The position numbers and the translations under genes were made by a program. Below the pieces are notes generated by a model. It was not told the origin of the DNA and did no database searches. It saw nothing but the letters and a program-made list of their open reading frames with translations. Of a DNA stretch of 64,000 nt, positions 10,746-22,825 are shown piece by piece. Where the stretch lies: NCBI GenBank assembly GCA_021229015.1, contig CM037781.1:64840839-64904838 (forward strand), written 5' to 3'. Position 1 is the stretch's first letter. Each line of letters starts with the position of its first letter. This stretch comes from Solen grandis. Its lineage: Eukaryota; Mollusca; Bivalvia; Adapedonta; Solenidae.

Positions 10746-11880
10746 ATGGCCTTTTTTTACAACTGTTCAAATAGATTTTACAATAATTTCAAAATATAAA
10801 AATATAAATAAGCTTTTAAAATTTTATCACAAGCCGGTTTTCACTGAAATAAACAGCAAAAAATAAAAAAAAACGGGAAACAGGAAATGGGGACAATAAA
10901 TTGCGGTTCCTTGAAAGTTACGGACTCTTTTGTCTCCGTCAATAAAAACCAAAGAAGGTAATAAAAAGTTTTTTTTCCAAATAGGATCATAAAAAAACTT
11001 TTTAAATTATGTTTTTGTTTTTATGTGTTTTGTATTAATCACTTTAAAAAAAAAAAAAATAAACCAAAAATCATTTAATATCTAGTACGCTGTCATTTGG
11101 AATTTGAAACAATATTTGGGATTTTTCAAATTTTTTGCTTTAACCCCATCAAAAGAATTTGTAAATATTTTTGGATTTTCAAAAATCAAAAGAACGCGAG
11201 TGGTGGGGAGAAGCCCGTTTATTTTTTTTAGAATTTTCGTATAATTACAATGGGAAATGTCATGGGTTTATGATTTAATATAAATATGTTTTCATATATT
11301 TTAAACCCCAAAACTGGAAAATCCGTATTGTTTTAAAAAGCCCTAAGCCCGAAAAATTTTTGTTGGAAATTGACCTTGTAATTTAAAAATTTTAAATACA
11401 TTACTTAACATGGGTAAAAAAGCTATCTTTGTGAAAAGGCCATGAGTGAAGAGGCCGCCGTTTTAACCGGGGTATTCTTGAGAAATTTCATACGCCCCCT
11501 GCTTTAACATTTTAATATGATTTGTTTCGTTAACGGTACAAAATAAAATAGTTGCCAAATGGGTTTTAATCTCTTTTTTGACTACCCCCAGTTCACTACT
11601 GTATAAAGTTATTTCACCTTTTCCGACTTTTTCCCAGATTGTATAACACATGCATTATAATGTAAAGGGATATATAAAAATTGTTCTTTTTAATAGGGAA
11701 ATTCAATGTTTTTGGGCTTTCAATTTTTGTAATGGTATCCGTTCTTGACCGTATTAGTGTAAATTTTTTTAATGAAAGTATTTAATTTTTTTATTAAATA
11801 CTTAGATAAAACTTTTTTTTTGTGTGAAATTGTATCATCCCGCACTAATTCACTGTGTTTTCCCGAAAATATGCATTCTT

Positions 11881-11913
11881 TCTCCCCTCTCTCTCTCTCT
11901 CTCTCTCTCCCCC
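11881..11913. repeat. CT microsatellite
   Basis: About ten CT dinucleotides flanked by C runs. Confidence 0.9.
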
Positions 11914-13172
11914 ATATTTTGAGCTAATGGTCATTAATTTATCATGTAGGGGTTTTCGAGACACTTTTTAAATTTTGCAGAGATTTTGATTTGAACACAA
12001 GGGTTTCAATGGGAAAAAGAACAATTAAAAAAAAAAAGTATATTTAAAAATTGGTATTTTACCCCGCGTTTTAACAATAAAAATTTTTTAAAAAGAATCC
12101 CTATGATTCACTCATTTGTGATATAAAATTAGTCCTAACACCACATTTGTGCCTGCACACCCTTACAAATGTATTTTTGAACATGTACATCATTATCATT
12201 TTTCATCATCTGTACATTTAAGTTTTTTTTTTTCTTTCGAAAATATATTCTGTCCTCATCCCCTAGTTGGAAACGTTTTTTATTTTTATTATTAATGAAT
12301 ATTTGTGTTTTTAAAATAAAATTTCAATTATTGCTAAAATTTTGTAATCTTTTAGTACCGGAAAAAACATTCCTCTGTGTACATGTAAAAGTCTTTCCTC
12401 TGGGGGGGGTTTTTACCGCAGCGGCAGAATAAGGTGCTATCCTAAAAATAAAAAAATTGTGCCTGCTGAAAAGAACTTATGGCACCCTCCCGGTATTTGA
12501 ACCCCATTTTTTTCACTTAATTATACATAAAAGTTTTGGGGATATGCAAGAAATGTTTAACTTTTTTAATCTTAGTAAACTGTAAAAATTTGGGAAATAA
12601 GATCTTTAGCAAACTGTTTTAATATGGAACAAAACTTTTTTTAACTATTATCATGTCGTAACTCTGTGTTATCCGGAAATAAAATACATCAGTTATTTTT
12701 AAAAATTTTTCCTTTTCCCATGTAGGTTTTGTTTTTTTTCTTTTTGTTATGGCTTTTTTTTCCCGATTTACATTTTAAAATATTAAGACTGCAGTGAAGC
12801 TACCGAAATTTGGGGCCCGTTTTATCTTTTTTTTTCCATAGAAAGGACAGTTGTTGGATACAATTAAGTTGGGGTGATCCCCCTGTAATTTAAAAAAAAA
12901 AAAAAAAAAAAATGCTTTCGAATAAGTGGAGTTAGCATCGTTTACTGTAAACTTTTCTGTGTAGAACTAGTATTTAGACTCCGTTTCCAAAAGCAATACC
13001 GATGCATCTTGTAAACATCATATACGTTTAGGATTTACGCGATAAAGGGAAAAAAAGCTTGGTTGGATTTTCAGTCCCCCCTCCCTGATTTTGATTATCC
13101 CGTACGTGAAAAAGGGGGGAAAAAAAGAAACATAATTTGCCCTCTTTATTTTTTTAAAATTTTTTTTGGAAA

Positions 13173-13196
13173 GTGTGTGTGGGGGGGGGGGTGTGG
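13173..13196. repeat. GT/poly-G low-complexity run
   Basis: GTGTGTGT followed by an 11-base G run. The frame over it is a composition artefact. Confidence 0.85.
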
Positions 13197-13824
13197 TAAT
13201 GAAAGAGAGATAGGAAACCTTAAAAAAATAAAAATAGGAAAAAAAATTTTTTAAAATTTTTAAATAAACAAAATTCGTAAATTACAATTATTTTTTTTTT
13301 CCGAATTCATTAAAATAAAAAAGAAAATGGGCATTTGAGTAAATACAGCGTAAAAATGCCCCCGGGAAAAAAAAAATTTACACGAAAGAAACATTTGGAC
13401 GATCTTGCATAATAGGAAATTTTTTAATTTTTGTTTTTAGACGGGTTTAAATAAAGAAAACATTGATCAAACTACGATTTAAACAATTTTAAAAATTATT
13501 CCATTTAATATGATATAGTCACGAAGCTATTTTAAAAGGTTTTTTTGTCTCTGTATGTTCTTTTCAACGTGCTCAAATTAAAACATCGCATGGGTCTGCT
13601 CCTGAAACCCTTTACTTTAAAACATGTTAAAATAAATAAAAAAAGAAAATAAAACTATTGAAATTTGGGTAAAATATGAAAAAAAAATGTCTGCTAATTG
13701 TATTTAATGACCCCCATTAAAAAAATTAAGAAATTTTAAAATTTAAGACACGAAAATTTAATTATTTCTGAAATATCGATGGTGTCCCGTAATTAAACGT
13801 CCTAAAACCACTGGGGGGTTCAAT

Positions 13825-14000
13825 ATGTTATACGTTATGCATTTACGATTTTCGTTACCGTTTACGGTTGCTTTACGATGCGTGCATAAAATCCGTTTTT
13901 TACCCTAATATTTTGAATGCGATAAAAATCGATTCCTTCGTTACAATGCGATTGAGTATATATACGTTACGATCGATGCGTCAACGATATCGCTTTTTTT
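13825..14000. other. CpG-dense AT-rich patch, copy 2
   Basis: TACGTTACGAT-like words and GAATGCGATAAAAATCGATT align loosely with the patch at 10541-10745 (shared order GAATGCGAT, TCGATTTCC or TCGATTCC, TTCG, TTAC). Confidence 0.45.
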
Positions 14001-14699
14001 TGACAAGAAACTTTAGCCCCTGAAATGTTTCCCAAAAAGTCGTCTCAATGATCTAATTCCACCTCTGTACCCACATTCGCTGGTTTGTTACGTTTAAGGG
14101 TTCGTTATGGTATATTTGGTTTTTGTCTTCAAACGTTGACCCCTTTTTTCTTGTTTGTGCAAGTTCTTTCCAAAGGGGAATTTGAATACAAATTATTTTT
14201 AACCCAAACGTTTTTCAAAAATGGAATTTACTAGTAGAATATCTCTAAATAGACTAAAACAATCAGCGATTGTTAATTTTATCAAAGACAGTCACGGTTT
14301 TTTTCCAGTAATGTGATTTAAAATATGCATTGGCTTATGTAAATAAATTATTTGTAAAGTACAGCACATTTTACTGAACAATTTCTGGGGATTCCGGCTA
14401 TATAAACAAACGAAAAAACAATGGTTTCGTAGCATTTTTTTCACAATTATATGAAGAAATCAAAAACAGACAACAATTTTCTGGCAAGTTATACGATAGA
14501 TTTTTAATCCCAATTTTAAAAATTTTGAACAAAAACCATATAGACTTCGCCGATATGGTTTTCTAGTGGGGGGGGTAAAGTTTGGAAACAAAGGGAAAAA
14601 ACTAAATTCTCATTATTGTACCCCCCCCCTTTCTCGGAAATCAAAAATTTAAAGTCTTTTAAAAAAATGTGCACGACATGAGTGTTTACAGTATCTTCC
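14001..14699. other. Unannotated AT-rich sequence
   Basis: No gene, RNA or repeat recognised. The short frame at 14516-14710 includes homopolymer runs and is not supported. Confidence 0.5.
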
Positions 14700-15440
14700 A
14701 TACCCCACATTTTTGTGAACGAAACTCCCCCTCGTACTGACCTATCTTTTAAAACTTGGCAACATCTTTTCTATAAGGGCTAGTGTGCATGAAGTGGCCA
14801 ATTTTGGTTCATTGATTTTTGCAAGGTTATGTCTCTTGAAACTTAGTTTCGTAGTATGGAATTGCCCCCTTGTGAACGTATCCCCTCCTACTTTTTTTGC
14901 CCAAATCTTTTAAATACTTAGTAAATTTTCCATAAAAATAAGTCCAGATGCGCATGAAGCGCCTTTTCCCGGTTATTGATTTGACCCCTTGAATCTTAGT
15001 TGTAGGGATTGATTTTGCAGCCTTTGTAAATGCAACTCTTTTTAAGTTTTAAATGGATTTTTTTAAAAAAAATGGACTTTGGTTACTATAAGGGGGGATG
15101 TGCATAAGCAGGAATTTTTGGTTTATTGCTTTTGAAAGAGTTTTTGTCCCTTAAAAACTTACTTGTAGCGATTGATTTTGCGTTTGAAATTTCCTAAGTT
15201 TCTGAAGGTCTTTAGGAGCTTTGGGGTTCATAAATGTAATGGGTAGAGGGCATGAACAGGTTTTTTTTGGGTTCAGCGTTTTTTGTGTGTTTTTGCCTTT
15301 CAAAACCCAAGGTCTTTAGGCTTTTAAACTTGGAATGCAACCCCAAGTTTCCAAAGGGGACTTGATCAAGTCATTACTTTAATGGGTAGAAGTGATAAAG
15401 CAGGGGATTATTTGGTTCAGTGTTTTTTTTTGAAGAGTTA
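14700..15440 (+). repeat. Tandem repeat, ~145-160-bp unit, about five copies
   Basis: The landmark GTGCATGAAG with its variants recurs near 14786, 14948, 15109, 15248 and 15390. Each is followed by a GGTTCATTGATTTT-like stretch and a CCTTGAAACTTAG-like stretch. It matches a repeat type I associate with mollusc genomes. Copies are eroded by consensus errors. Confidence 0.7.
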
Positions 15441-15659
15441 TGCTCAGAAGGAAAAAAGATATATATTGAAAAAGATTTTGATTTTTCAATGGAAAGTTTG
15501 TAATTTGGATTATATATTTGTGGTTTTTGTATTTGTGGTGGCTATGGCACTCTTTTTTTTCCCCCCCCCCAGCTTTATTTTTTTTTTTTTGCAGTGTTTT
15601 TTTTAGGGGTCTTTTTTGTTTAAATTAATATCCTTATTCAGTGAATGTGTTTTTTCCGG

Positions 15660-17700
15660 TGTCAATTCTTTTATTTAATATGCCTCTCATTGTCTGTATT
15701 AATTTAATTTCTTTGTATGTCTGCATAAAATGCCTCTTTATGTTGTAAATTAAGATGCATTCGTAGCGCCCATTAAATTAAGCCCTTGTTTTCTATCAAA
15801 AATGTCCCTTTGTATGTCGTCCAAAATTTAAGCCCCCTTGTATGTCTATCATAAATGATCCCTCTTGTTGTCTGTCCTTTAAATTTAAGCCTCTCTGTAT
15901 GCCTGTCATTAATGATGCCTTCTGTATGTTATCAATTAATGATGCCTTCTGTAGGTCTGTCAAATAAAATGATCCCTCTCTGTATGCCTGTAAATTAATA
16001 ATGCCGCCTGTTGTCTATAAATTTATGATGCTCTCGTTGTCTTAAAAACTTATGCTCTTGTAGGTTGTCCTTAATTAAAGCCTTTGTATGTTGTCCTTTA
16101 TTTAAGCCGCTCGTAGTTGTCCATTAATAAGCCTTTTATGTTATCATAAATGATGCCTCTCTGTAGGCTGCCCTTAAAATTAAGCCTCTTTTATGTCTGT
16201 CAATAAATGATGCCTCTCTGTATGTCTGTCAATTAATGAGCCCTCTGTATGTCTATCAATTAAAGATGCATCTTAAATGATCTTGTTGACTGTCTTTAAA
16301 ATGATGCCACCTCTCTATGTGTATGTAGTAAATGATGCCCCTCTGTTGTCATAGTTTATGATGTCTTTTTTCCTGTAATTAATGATCCTTGTTTTGTCTT
16401 CAATTTTGATGCATCTCTGTATGCCTTAAATTTATGAGCTCTCTGTAGGTTATCAATTTTGATGCTCTCTGTATGCTGTAAATAAATCTGTCTTGTATGT
16501 CTTAATTTATGATGCCTCTTGTATGTTTGTCAAAAAATGATGCCCTCTGTATGCCGTAAATTATAAGCCGCTCTGATGTCATAAATTTTATGATGCCTCC
16601 TGTATGTCTGTCAATAACTGTCTTGTTGTTACAATTTATGTGCCTTCTTGTTATGTAAAAAATGATCCCTTCTGTATGTTGTCAAAAATGATGCCTCTCT
16701 GATGTTGCAAAAATATGCCTCTCTGTAGGTTGTAAATTAAATGATGCCTCTCTGTATGTCTATCTTAAAATGTGCCTCTTGTATGTCTATCAATTTTGAT
16801 GCTCTCTGTATTCGTCAATTAAGACCCCCGTGGGTCTGAAATTAATGATCCCCCTTGTTGTTATAAAATTTATGTCCCTCTCTTGTGTATGTCAATAAAT
16901 GTGCCTTCTGTATGTTGTAAATAAATGAGCCCTCTGTAGTCTGTAAATAAAGGATGCCTTTGTGGTCTTCAATTAAATGATGCCTCTCTGTAAGTCTATC
17001 AATTTTATGATCCCTCTCTATTTGTTGTAAATAAATGGTGCCTCTTGTATGCCTTCAATTAATGTGCCTCTCTGTATGTCTTCAATTTATGATGCCTCTT
17101 GTAGTCTATCAATAACTGAGCACTTGTTCCCTGTCAATTTATGATGCCCTCTGTAGTCATCAATTTTTTTGCCCTCGTATGTCTATCAATTTTGATCCCT
17201 CTCTGTATGTCTGTCAAAAAAATGATGCCCTCTGAATGTCTGTAAATTTTAAGATCCCTCTCTGTAAGTCTGCCTCTCTTTGTGTCTTTAAATTAATGTT
17301 TCATCTTTCTGTTTCTGTCAAATAATGTTTGTCCTCACTATGTCGTCAATTAATGATGCTTCTCGGTATGTCTGCCTCTCTTTTGTGTCTTTAAATTAAT
17401 GCAAATTAATGATGCCTCTGTTTGTCTGTCCCTCTCTGTATGCCTGTCAATTAATGATGTCTCTCTGTATGTCTGTCAATAATGATGCCTCTTTCTGTTT
17501 ATGTCAATTAATGTTTGCTTCTCTATGTCTGTTGAAAATAAAATAAACTTGTCAATTAATGATGCTTCTCTGTATGTCCCTCAGTTCATGATGCTTCTCT
17601 ATATGTTCCTCAATTCATTATGCTTCCCTGTTTGTCCCAAACTTCATTATGCTTCTCTGTATGTCCCTCAATTCATTATGCTTCTCTTTGTGTGTGTTTA
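15660..17700 (+). repeat. 29-bp minisatellite, roughly 70 copies
   Basis: The consensus starts GATGCCTCTCTGTATGTCTG and continues with TCAATTAAT. Copies vary by short deletions and smoothing. The last five or so (17545-17700) form a variant with CTTCTCTGTATGTCCCTCAA. A longer variant block is repeated about 99 bp apart near 17267 and 17366. The overlapping frames at 17501-17811 are repeat shadows. Confidence 0.93.
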
Positions 17701-17705
17701 TTCAT

Positions 17706-17730
17706 CAAGTGTGTGTGTGTGTGTGTGTGT
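17706..17730. repeat. GT microsatellite
   Basis: About eleven GT dinucleotides directly after the 29-bp array. Confidence 0.9.
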
Positions 17731-18120
17731 TTATTTTATTTGATACACAATGCTTTCATTTTTTCCCTTTTTCCTAAATTTATCGTCTTTTTTAATTTTT
17801 TTAAATGGTAAAGATTAAAAGATTAAAAAAATTTCTGGGGCAATCTCCACTTTCAAAAAAATACCGAATGATTCCATAAGGGACAGAGTGTGCAGGATCA
17901 TTTAAATACAAACTTATATGCAGGAGACAGATGTATTTAGAAAATTTTAACAGAAGAGAAATGTGGGTTCATTGGCTTTGGAAATTTCCAAAATCTTTGA
18001 TACATGAAACTAGGGGTTAAAATATAAAAGAAGATAGCATTTGACCCGGGAATGATCAAGCAAAGTCTACTTAAATTTTTCAAATTTTTGGGAATCAGAA
18101 AAAATTTTCTAGTACCAATT

Positions 18121-18388
18121 TATGAAATGAGGGTGGGGGAGTTGTATTTTTAGAAATGAGGGTAGGGGATTTGTAGTTTTAGAATGAGGGTGGGGGTGTT
18201 GTTTTTTAGAAATGAGGGTGGGGGATGTTGTATTTTAAAATGGGGGTGGGGGAGTTGTAGTTGTAGAAATGGGGGTGGGGGTGTTGTAGTTTTAAAAATT
18301 AAGGGTGGGGGATGTTGTAGTTTTAAAAATGGGGTGGGGGATGTTGTATTTTTTAAAATGGGGTGGGGGGGTTGTATTTTTAGAAATG
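18121..18388 (+). repeat. G-rich minisatellite, ~29-bp unit, nine copies
   Basis: The unit is GAAATGAGGGTGGGGGAGTT plus a T-rich part. GGGTGGGG cores recur about every 26-31 bp from 18130 to about 18365. Both strands read open for 79-99 residues because of the repeat. The plus strand has G-quadruplex potential. Confidence 0.9.
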
Positions 18389-19684
18389 TACGAAATATTG
18401 ATGTCTGTAGAATGTTTATGTAAAAGGGTTTGTGTAAATACACAATCAAATTAAAATTGGTGTAGAGAAATCAGAAAACTGTATAAAAGGATCTTTGTTG
18501 GCCATATAGTCTTTTTTGTATTGTTGCTTTGATTTGTTGAAGGCCCTGGTTCAATTGCTGTTTGGGACAAGGGCCCTAGGTGCAAAGTACTTGCCCAACC
18601 TGAAAACCTTTGAAAAAAGAAAAAGTTTTGGTGATAAGTTGTTTTTCTATTGATACAAGCATGATTTAAAAAAAATGTAGGTTAGCTGCCCATTGGTCTT
18701 CGTACTTGACAATTTGGGTTTTATTCGGGGTTTGCTTCTCTGCATTAGGGTTGCCTCCACCTATATCAATAGGGCATTGCTAAAAAAACGGAATACTGTT
18801 TATGGTGACTGAAAAACCCCAAAAACAAACGCAGCAAAAAACAACAAAAAACATCTTAAACAGATTTTTGGTTCTTCCTAAAACAGGTCTAAAATATACT
18901 TAAGGGAAGTGATTGTAAAAACTCTATATTTTTAAAAGAAACTTTTTAGTTGAATCCCTAAATATTTCAAATGGTTCTCAACAAACATTTGAAAATTTAA
19001 GTTTTAGCTCAAAACATGATGGCCTCTAAATTTTTTTCCCCTTGTGTAGGCTTTTTCTCCCAATACAGTTGTTAAGATATTCTTTTGAACTTATCTGGTT
19101 ATCATCCAAAAATTATAGTTCAACAGTGCACAGAAAAATAAAAGCTAGGAAATGGTTGAGCTGCAGGAGACTGAAGTTTTATTGAGAGCTTTTTTCCCAA
19201 ACTATAATGTAACAGTTATGCTCCTCCTCTATAGTTTTTATTTTACAAAGTTTTCACTCTCAAGATGTGTGTGGAATTTTTTTTTCATTAGCAATATAGC
19301 TTCTTGCAGTTTAAGAAGGGTACAAAGTGAAATATTAGGGTTTTATTAGCATTAAAAAGTTAATGCCAGTAAAAAAAATAATTTTTGCATTTTATTAGTA
19401 AGTTGTCAGATTTTATGTATTTTATCATTAAGTCAGGTGTTTTGCAGAGGTATTTCGAAACTACATGAAACATTTATTTCACCTTTGAATGGTTATGTAG
19501 TATAGTTTAAATTGTGTTAGTCTTTTCAGTGAAAAAGGGGATATTTGTGGTATAACTAAAATATCTGTGAAAAAAGTCCGCACAGTGAAATAATATGGAT
19601 TTAAAAGCGTTTCACTCATGTCTACCTGTAGGGGTCTACAGGAAAATTGAAGAATATAGTGTCTCGGGTCAAATCAACAACAAC
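18389..19684. other. Unannotated sequence
   Basis: AT-rich with many homopolymers. The frame at 19152-19349 shows hydrophobic stretches but no family I recognise. Nothing else supported. Confidence 0.5.
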
Positions 19685-20035
19685 TTTTAGCTCATTCAGC
19701 ACAACATGTCATGGTGAGCTATTGGTCACCCTCCATACCCTTGTCTGTGGCACATCAAAATTTGCTTTAAAGACATTCTGAAATTTGATGAAACAAAGCA
19801 CCTTGGGTGAACCTTCAAAAAAGTTGCAAAAATAAACTTGATCCATTTTGAACTCGGTGGCCAGGGCAACAAAAGAAAAAAATTATAAAAATTTTAAAAA
19901 ATCATCCCCTTAAAAACTATGGCCATTTCAAAATTTTTTGTTAAGATGCCTTGGATCCTTACCAGAGTTAAAATTTTTCCCGTCTGAAAGGAAACAGGGG
20001 CTCCCAGGGAGGGCTAATTTGCCTTTTATGAAAAC
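19685..20035 (+). mobile_element. Dispersed repeat, AGCTCACC/CTTGTT family, 5' part
   Basis: Opens TTAGCTCATTCAGCACAACA and a paired GGTGAGCT about 25 bp later, forming the family's 5' foldback. The family body follows (ATTTGATGAAAC, CCTTGGGTGAACC, a degraded CTGGTTGCCATGGC). Confidence 0.7.
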
Positions 20036-21165
20036 AGTCGAGACTTCTGGTGACCTTAAATTAAAATGACCTGTCTTATCGACTTAGTTTTAGTCCGCCC
20101 AATACAGTATTTCCTTTTATAAATGGTCTAAATTAAAGACTCCCTGTCTTATGTGACAAGGCCCCAACCCTTTCCCCAATGCACTGTTTTGTTTTTATTT
20201 ACTGTTTTTCACACCTTTTATAATCCATGAGCATCGATATTGGAGGCAGCCATTTTTTTTACCAGGGGTTGTTTTGTGGATGTTCGATCCCAAGGGTAAA
20301 AAATTTCTATGTTTCCCGAAAATCGGGTAAAATTCAGCAGTTATTTCACCCCTTTAGTTCCACATCATTGCTTTGTTCCCTTAGTTTGTTGGTAATAATC
20401 TAAAAAACTAGGACCCCAGTTTGTTTTTTTGCAAATCTCTTAACAAAGGGTTTTTGAAACACAATTATCATGAAAAAACGCTTTTCCAAAAATACAAATT
20501 TTGGAAAATTTTTCGTCTGTTTACATTGAAACAAAATTACTCTTCTTTTTGGGAAAAGTACAGTAAGGGCGATGAAACATCGCATTTGTTTGTATGTTGT
20601 CAATTTTTAAAATTGAAAAGCGCAACAGGATTTCGATTGAATCGTAAAAAAAGTAAAACAGCAGGGATTGTATGCACATAAATGAAACTTCGAAAGCATT
20701 TCTTTGTACAAAACCTGATGTATCACAAATAGTCACAATTTACAGGCAAGTATGAAAAATAAAGCTTTTATAAAAATTTTTCGCATGAAATAGTTTTGTG
20801 TACCCTCCAGGATTTTTCCCAAATTTTTTAAAAGGTTCTCTATGGGTGGGTAAAGTTGGGGAAAAATGCAAAAAAAATTTTTTTTTTTGTACAGTATTTG
20901 CCCCCACTCCATCAAAAACAAAATATAAGTAAAATTTTGCAATCACAGAATAAAATTTGTAAAAATTTTTTAGGTAACGTTTCCTGTTGTTATCAGTTAT
21001 TAAAATAGAACTACTGTGTATCTCTGTTTTTTAATCATTCTGCTATGAAAAGAACACCATTAATAAAAATTTTAAAAATTTTTGAGATTTTTTTTTAAAG
21101 ACCCCCGTCATATGTGGCCCTTTTTTTAAAAAGTCCCATTAAAGGTCACAAAACACCCCGGTGTA
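20036..21165. other. Unannotated sequence
   Basis: Two pairs of overlapping short frames on opposite strands (20400-20946) show no recognisable domain and sit in A/T-rich, smoothed sequence. No repeat family identified. Confidence 0.45.
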
Positions 21166-21445
21166 TAGTGAAATCTTTATACGACATCTCTGAAATGTTG
21201 GACGAATTTGATTAATTGGAAGATGACCCTTGGGGAACCTTTAAACAAAATTGCGAAAAAAAATTTTGATCCATGTAAAACCCGGGTTTTGCTTTGGGCA
21301 ATGGAAAAGAAATAAATTAAAAAAAAAAAAATTTAATTTTCATCTCCTTCAAAACTATGGCCAGATTTCATAGTTTTTTAGTGCATGTTCCTTGGGTAAC
21401 CCTATATGGTGAGCAATTCGGGGTCTTTGGCCCTTTGTTTATGTC
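21166..21445 (+). mobile_element. Dispersed repeat, same family, 3' part
   Basis: Contains family phrases TGACCCTTGGGGAACC and CTCCTTCAAAACTATGGCCA. It ends with GGTGAGCAATTCGGGG and TTTGGCCCTTTGTTTATG, the family's 3' terminus in degraded form. Confidence 0.65.
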
Positions 21446-21539
21446 CCACCCTTTGTTATTAGTTTTAACCAAAAAAAATGCAATGTAAAGGGTTTTTTGA
21501 GTATGTTAATTAAAGGGAATTTTCCCCATTAAATGGTAA

Positions 21540-22079
21540 AAGGTGATATGGCATAAAATGAGACTGTTTGGGGGGAAGCTAAACATCGTTTCAGTGTATG
21601 ACCCTTTTGTGATCCTCACCCAAGTTAGTTTGCTCGGGCTTAGCTTAAACATGGATGCAAACTCTAAAATTCTTTGCAGTAATTTTTTGCCTCTAAAACA
21701 AAGTGCCCCTGCCAAAGTAAAAGGACCTGCCCCAAGGTCAAGGTCACCTTAGAGAAAAAGGTATGAGCTTGTTTTGTTGTTTTCATGGACTAGATGGCAG
21801 AATGTTTGTTTTTAAAAAAAACAAATTTTGTGAACATGGATGGGCCCCTAGTTTAAAGGTCTGGTCAACTTTAGGGGGAAAGGTCATGGTGTGGGTGGGT
21901 TCCCCGGCTTAATTTCTCTAGATCAAATTTCTCCAATGGTTTGGCAGAAAAAATTAAGTTGCCTTATGTGAGTCACAAGTCCATAGTCAAGATTACACTT
22001 ACGGTGAAAGGTGCCCTTAGGGCCATAGTTTGAAATGTGCGGAATTGAAATACGTTTAACCGGGAGGTTTTGTAGAGAT
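21540..22079 (+). repeat. 'Caaggtcaaggtcac' dispersed repeat
   Basis: AAGGTCAAGGTCACCTTAGA at 21735-21754 is echoed in decayed form at 21861-21892 and 21984-22013. A related motif (CATGGTCAAGGTCACACTTA) occurs at 55101-55120. No coding potential beyond the repeat. Confidence 0.5.
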
Positions 22080-22250
22080 TCAAGTAGTTAGTCTGCCTCA
22101 GGGCGGAAGGTCATGGTTTAACCCCCCGGCCCAGACATTCAAAGTCATAAAAAATGGTAGCGTGGGGCAGAACTATATCTTTTTCCAATGGGGACATTGT
22201 TTCAAATGAAGAAATACGGGCGGGGCGTAAGACTCAACAAACAAACAAAA
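22080..22250 (+). mobile_element. tRNA-headed SINE
   Basis: AGTAGTTAGTCTGCCTCAGG looks like a tRNA D-arm/A-box region. GGTTTAACCCC at 22115-22125 is a decayed B box. The body contains AAAATGGTAGCG and GGGGCAGAACTA. The end reads GCGTAAGACTCAACAAACAA, a CAAA-type tail. SINEs are transcribed by RNA polymerase III and moved by a LINE. Confidence 0.75.
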
Positions 22251-22724
22251 TATTATCTATGTTTGAAGAATCTTGTGTGGGCATGTAACCTTTGAAACCC
22301 AGTGCGAACAAGTATGGTCGGGACTTTTATTTAGTAATAAATTTTCAGCAAGTTATCCAATAAACAAAAAATAATACAGTCAAAATAAAGACAGACAAGT
22401 TCTTTAAAAAATTTAGCAAGGTGGGGTTAACGCACTATAAGGAAAATTTTGTTATAATATTGGAGCAAATATACAGTGCCTGGAAATTGTTACTCATTCC
22501 CAAAAATAACAGTTTATCCCCCAATAACTAGAACTTGTCAAAAGGCCTTTGTTTTAACATTTTTGTATTTTTAAAAAAAAAGAATTTGTTATGACTTTTA
22601 AATTTAAAAACTTATTTATTTTTTGTTGTTTGGGAAAAAAGTTCTAAATTACATTTTATACTAACCCCTTAACAGTTTCGGGGTTGGGGACCAGTCTCTT
22701 TACCTGGGAAGGCATGAATAATTC
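22251..22724. other. Unannotated sequence
   Basis: AT-rich, no feature recognised. Confidence 0.5.
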
Positions 22725-22795
22725 TTGCCCCCAGCGGGGTTCAAAACCCACAACCTTGGGATCCTAATCAGTTTTTACAAGGGCCCACTGCCCCT
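22725..22795 (-). mobile_element. tRNA-like SINE head fragment
   Basis: The reverse complement reads like a tRNA: a D-arm-like start, an anticodon arm around GATTAGGATCCC, then GGGTTTTGAACCCCGC as the T arm. No 3' body or intact acceptor stem, so a SINE head or tRNA relic is more likely than a working tRNA. Confidence 0.5.
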
Positions 22796-22800
22796 TCAAT

Positions 22801-22818
22801 GTTATCAGAGATGATAAC
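22801..22818. repeat. Short hairpin GTTATCA-GAGA-TGATAAC
   Basis: A perfect 7-bp stem with a 4-base loop, just upstream of the 48-bp array. Confidence 0.7.
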
Positions 22819-22825
22819 ATGACTT

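Larger units (their letters stand above)
10746..13824. other. AT-rich unpolished sequence, no gene recognised
   Basis: Long A and T homopolymers and frequent stops. Includes a CT microsatellite at 11881-11913 and a GT/G run at 13173-13196. I see no repeat family or coding exon that I can support. Confidence 0.5.

Noticed and set aside
15660..17700. Regular 29-bp spacing, which could suggest a CRISPR array
   Set aside because: Units are directly head to tail with no unique spacers, there are no cas genes, and the context is a eukaryotic genome.
18150..18449. 99-residue minus-strand Pro/Thr-rich frame
   Set aside because: Both strands are open because of the 29-bp G-rich minisatellite.
22725..22795. 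Minus-strand tRNA candidate
   Set aside because: The anticodon and T arms are only partly paired and no acceptor stem is visible, so it is kept as a SINE-head relic.
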